Position numbers and translations under genes: made by a program. The notes below the pieces were generated by a model. The model did not search any database and was not told the origin of the DNA. It saw only the letters and a list, made by a program, of their open reading frames with translations. From an uncultured Clostridia bacterium (GTDB lineage: Bacteria; Bacillota; Clostridia; Tissierellales; Peptoniphilaceae), in the NCBI GenBank assembly GCA_945916025.1, contig CAMEGD010000029.1:1-14017 (forward strand): a stretch of DNA of 14,017 bases. Reading direction: 5' to 3'. Below, in pieces: positions 13,934 through 14,017 of this stretch. The stretch's first letter is position 1. Each line of letters starts with the position of its first letter.

Positions 13934-14007
13934 TGGCAGGGGTAGAAGGAATCGAACCCTCGCCAGCGGTTTTGGAGACCGTTATCCTACCATTGGACCA
14001 TACCCCT
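13934..14007 (-). tRNA. tRNA-Trp (anticodon CCA)
   Basis: The minus strand folds into a full 74-nt cloverleaf. Acceptor AGGGGTA pairs with TACCCCT, followed by G and an encoded CCA end. The D stem is GTCC/GGAT around AATGGTA. The anticodon loop CTCCAAA has the CCA anticodon for tryptophan, and the T stem GAGGG/CCTTC closes a TTCGATT loop. The anticodon stem has one imperfect pair at its outer end (A27 opposite C43), and the variable loop is 4 nt. Only 10 nt of upstream sequence are present, so its promoter is not visible. Confidence 0.95.
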
Positions 14008-14017
14008 ATAAAAAATA

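Noticed and set aside
1..14017. Mobile elements, CRISPR arrays, toxin-antitoxin or defence genes
   Set aside because: No transposase, integrase, direct-repeat array or defence domain is visible; apart from the points listed this is housekeeping sequence.

Overview
The window looks like a chromosomal segment of a low-GC Gram-positive bacterium (Bacillota). The DNA is AT-rich with AGGAGG-type ribosome binding sites. The enoyl-ACP reductase is of the FabK type, and a cysteine desulfurase sits beside ThiI. A clostridial or Peptoniphilaceae-like anaerobe would fit, but this is an impression from gene content and codon style, not a proven placement.

Layout. (1) 1-1668, minus strand: a cysteine desulfurase overlaps thiI by 4 nt; thiI runs off the left edge. 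These two make and use persulfide sulfur for tRNA 4-thiouridine and possibly thiamine. (2) 1729-2691, plus strand: a YprB-like RNase H-fold exonuclease-type protein, divergent from the desulfurase. It ends in a hairpin (2693-2729) that also separates it from the convergent operon. (3) 13676 down to 2736, minus strand: one long, very compact type II fatty acid synthesis operon. Its order is acpP-accB-accC-accD-accA-fabH-fabK-(FabX-like flavoprotein)-fabD-fabG-fabF-fabZ-marR-bioY. Almost every junction from acpP to fabZ overlaps or abuts, and a strong sigma-A type promoter lies in front of acpP. (4) 13692-14007: a short intergenic region with two hairpins, then a tRNA-Trp gene on the minus strand at the right edge.

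How it works together. AccB, AccC, AccD and AccA form acetyl-CoA carboxylase and make malonyl-CoA. FabD loads malonate on AcpP, and FabH starts chains. FabF, FabG, FabZ and FabK run the elongation cycle. BioY imports biotin, the cofactor that AccB carries, so cofactor supply is built into the same transcription unit. The MarR-family regulator is a plausible FabT-like repressor; an inverted repeat overlapping the promoter spacer and -10 element is a candidate operator.

Most interesting point. Next to the ordinary FabK lies a second FMN-type TIM-barrel paralogue (7097-8137). It has an insertion near residues 45-75 and a C-terminal four-cysteine motif (C289, C292, C296, C304). This is the architecture of Helicobacter pylori FabX, an iron-sulfur flavoenzyme that makes the cis double bond of unsaturated fatty acids. 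The operon has no visible fabA, fabB, fabM or second fabZ/fabN, so this protein is a good candidate for the missing unsaturated-fatty-acid step.
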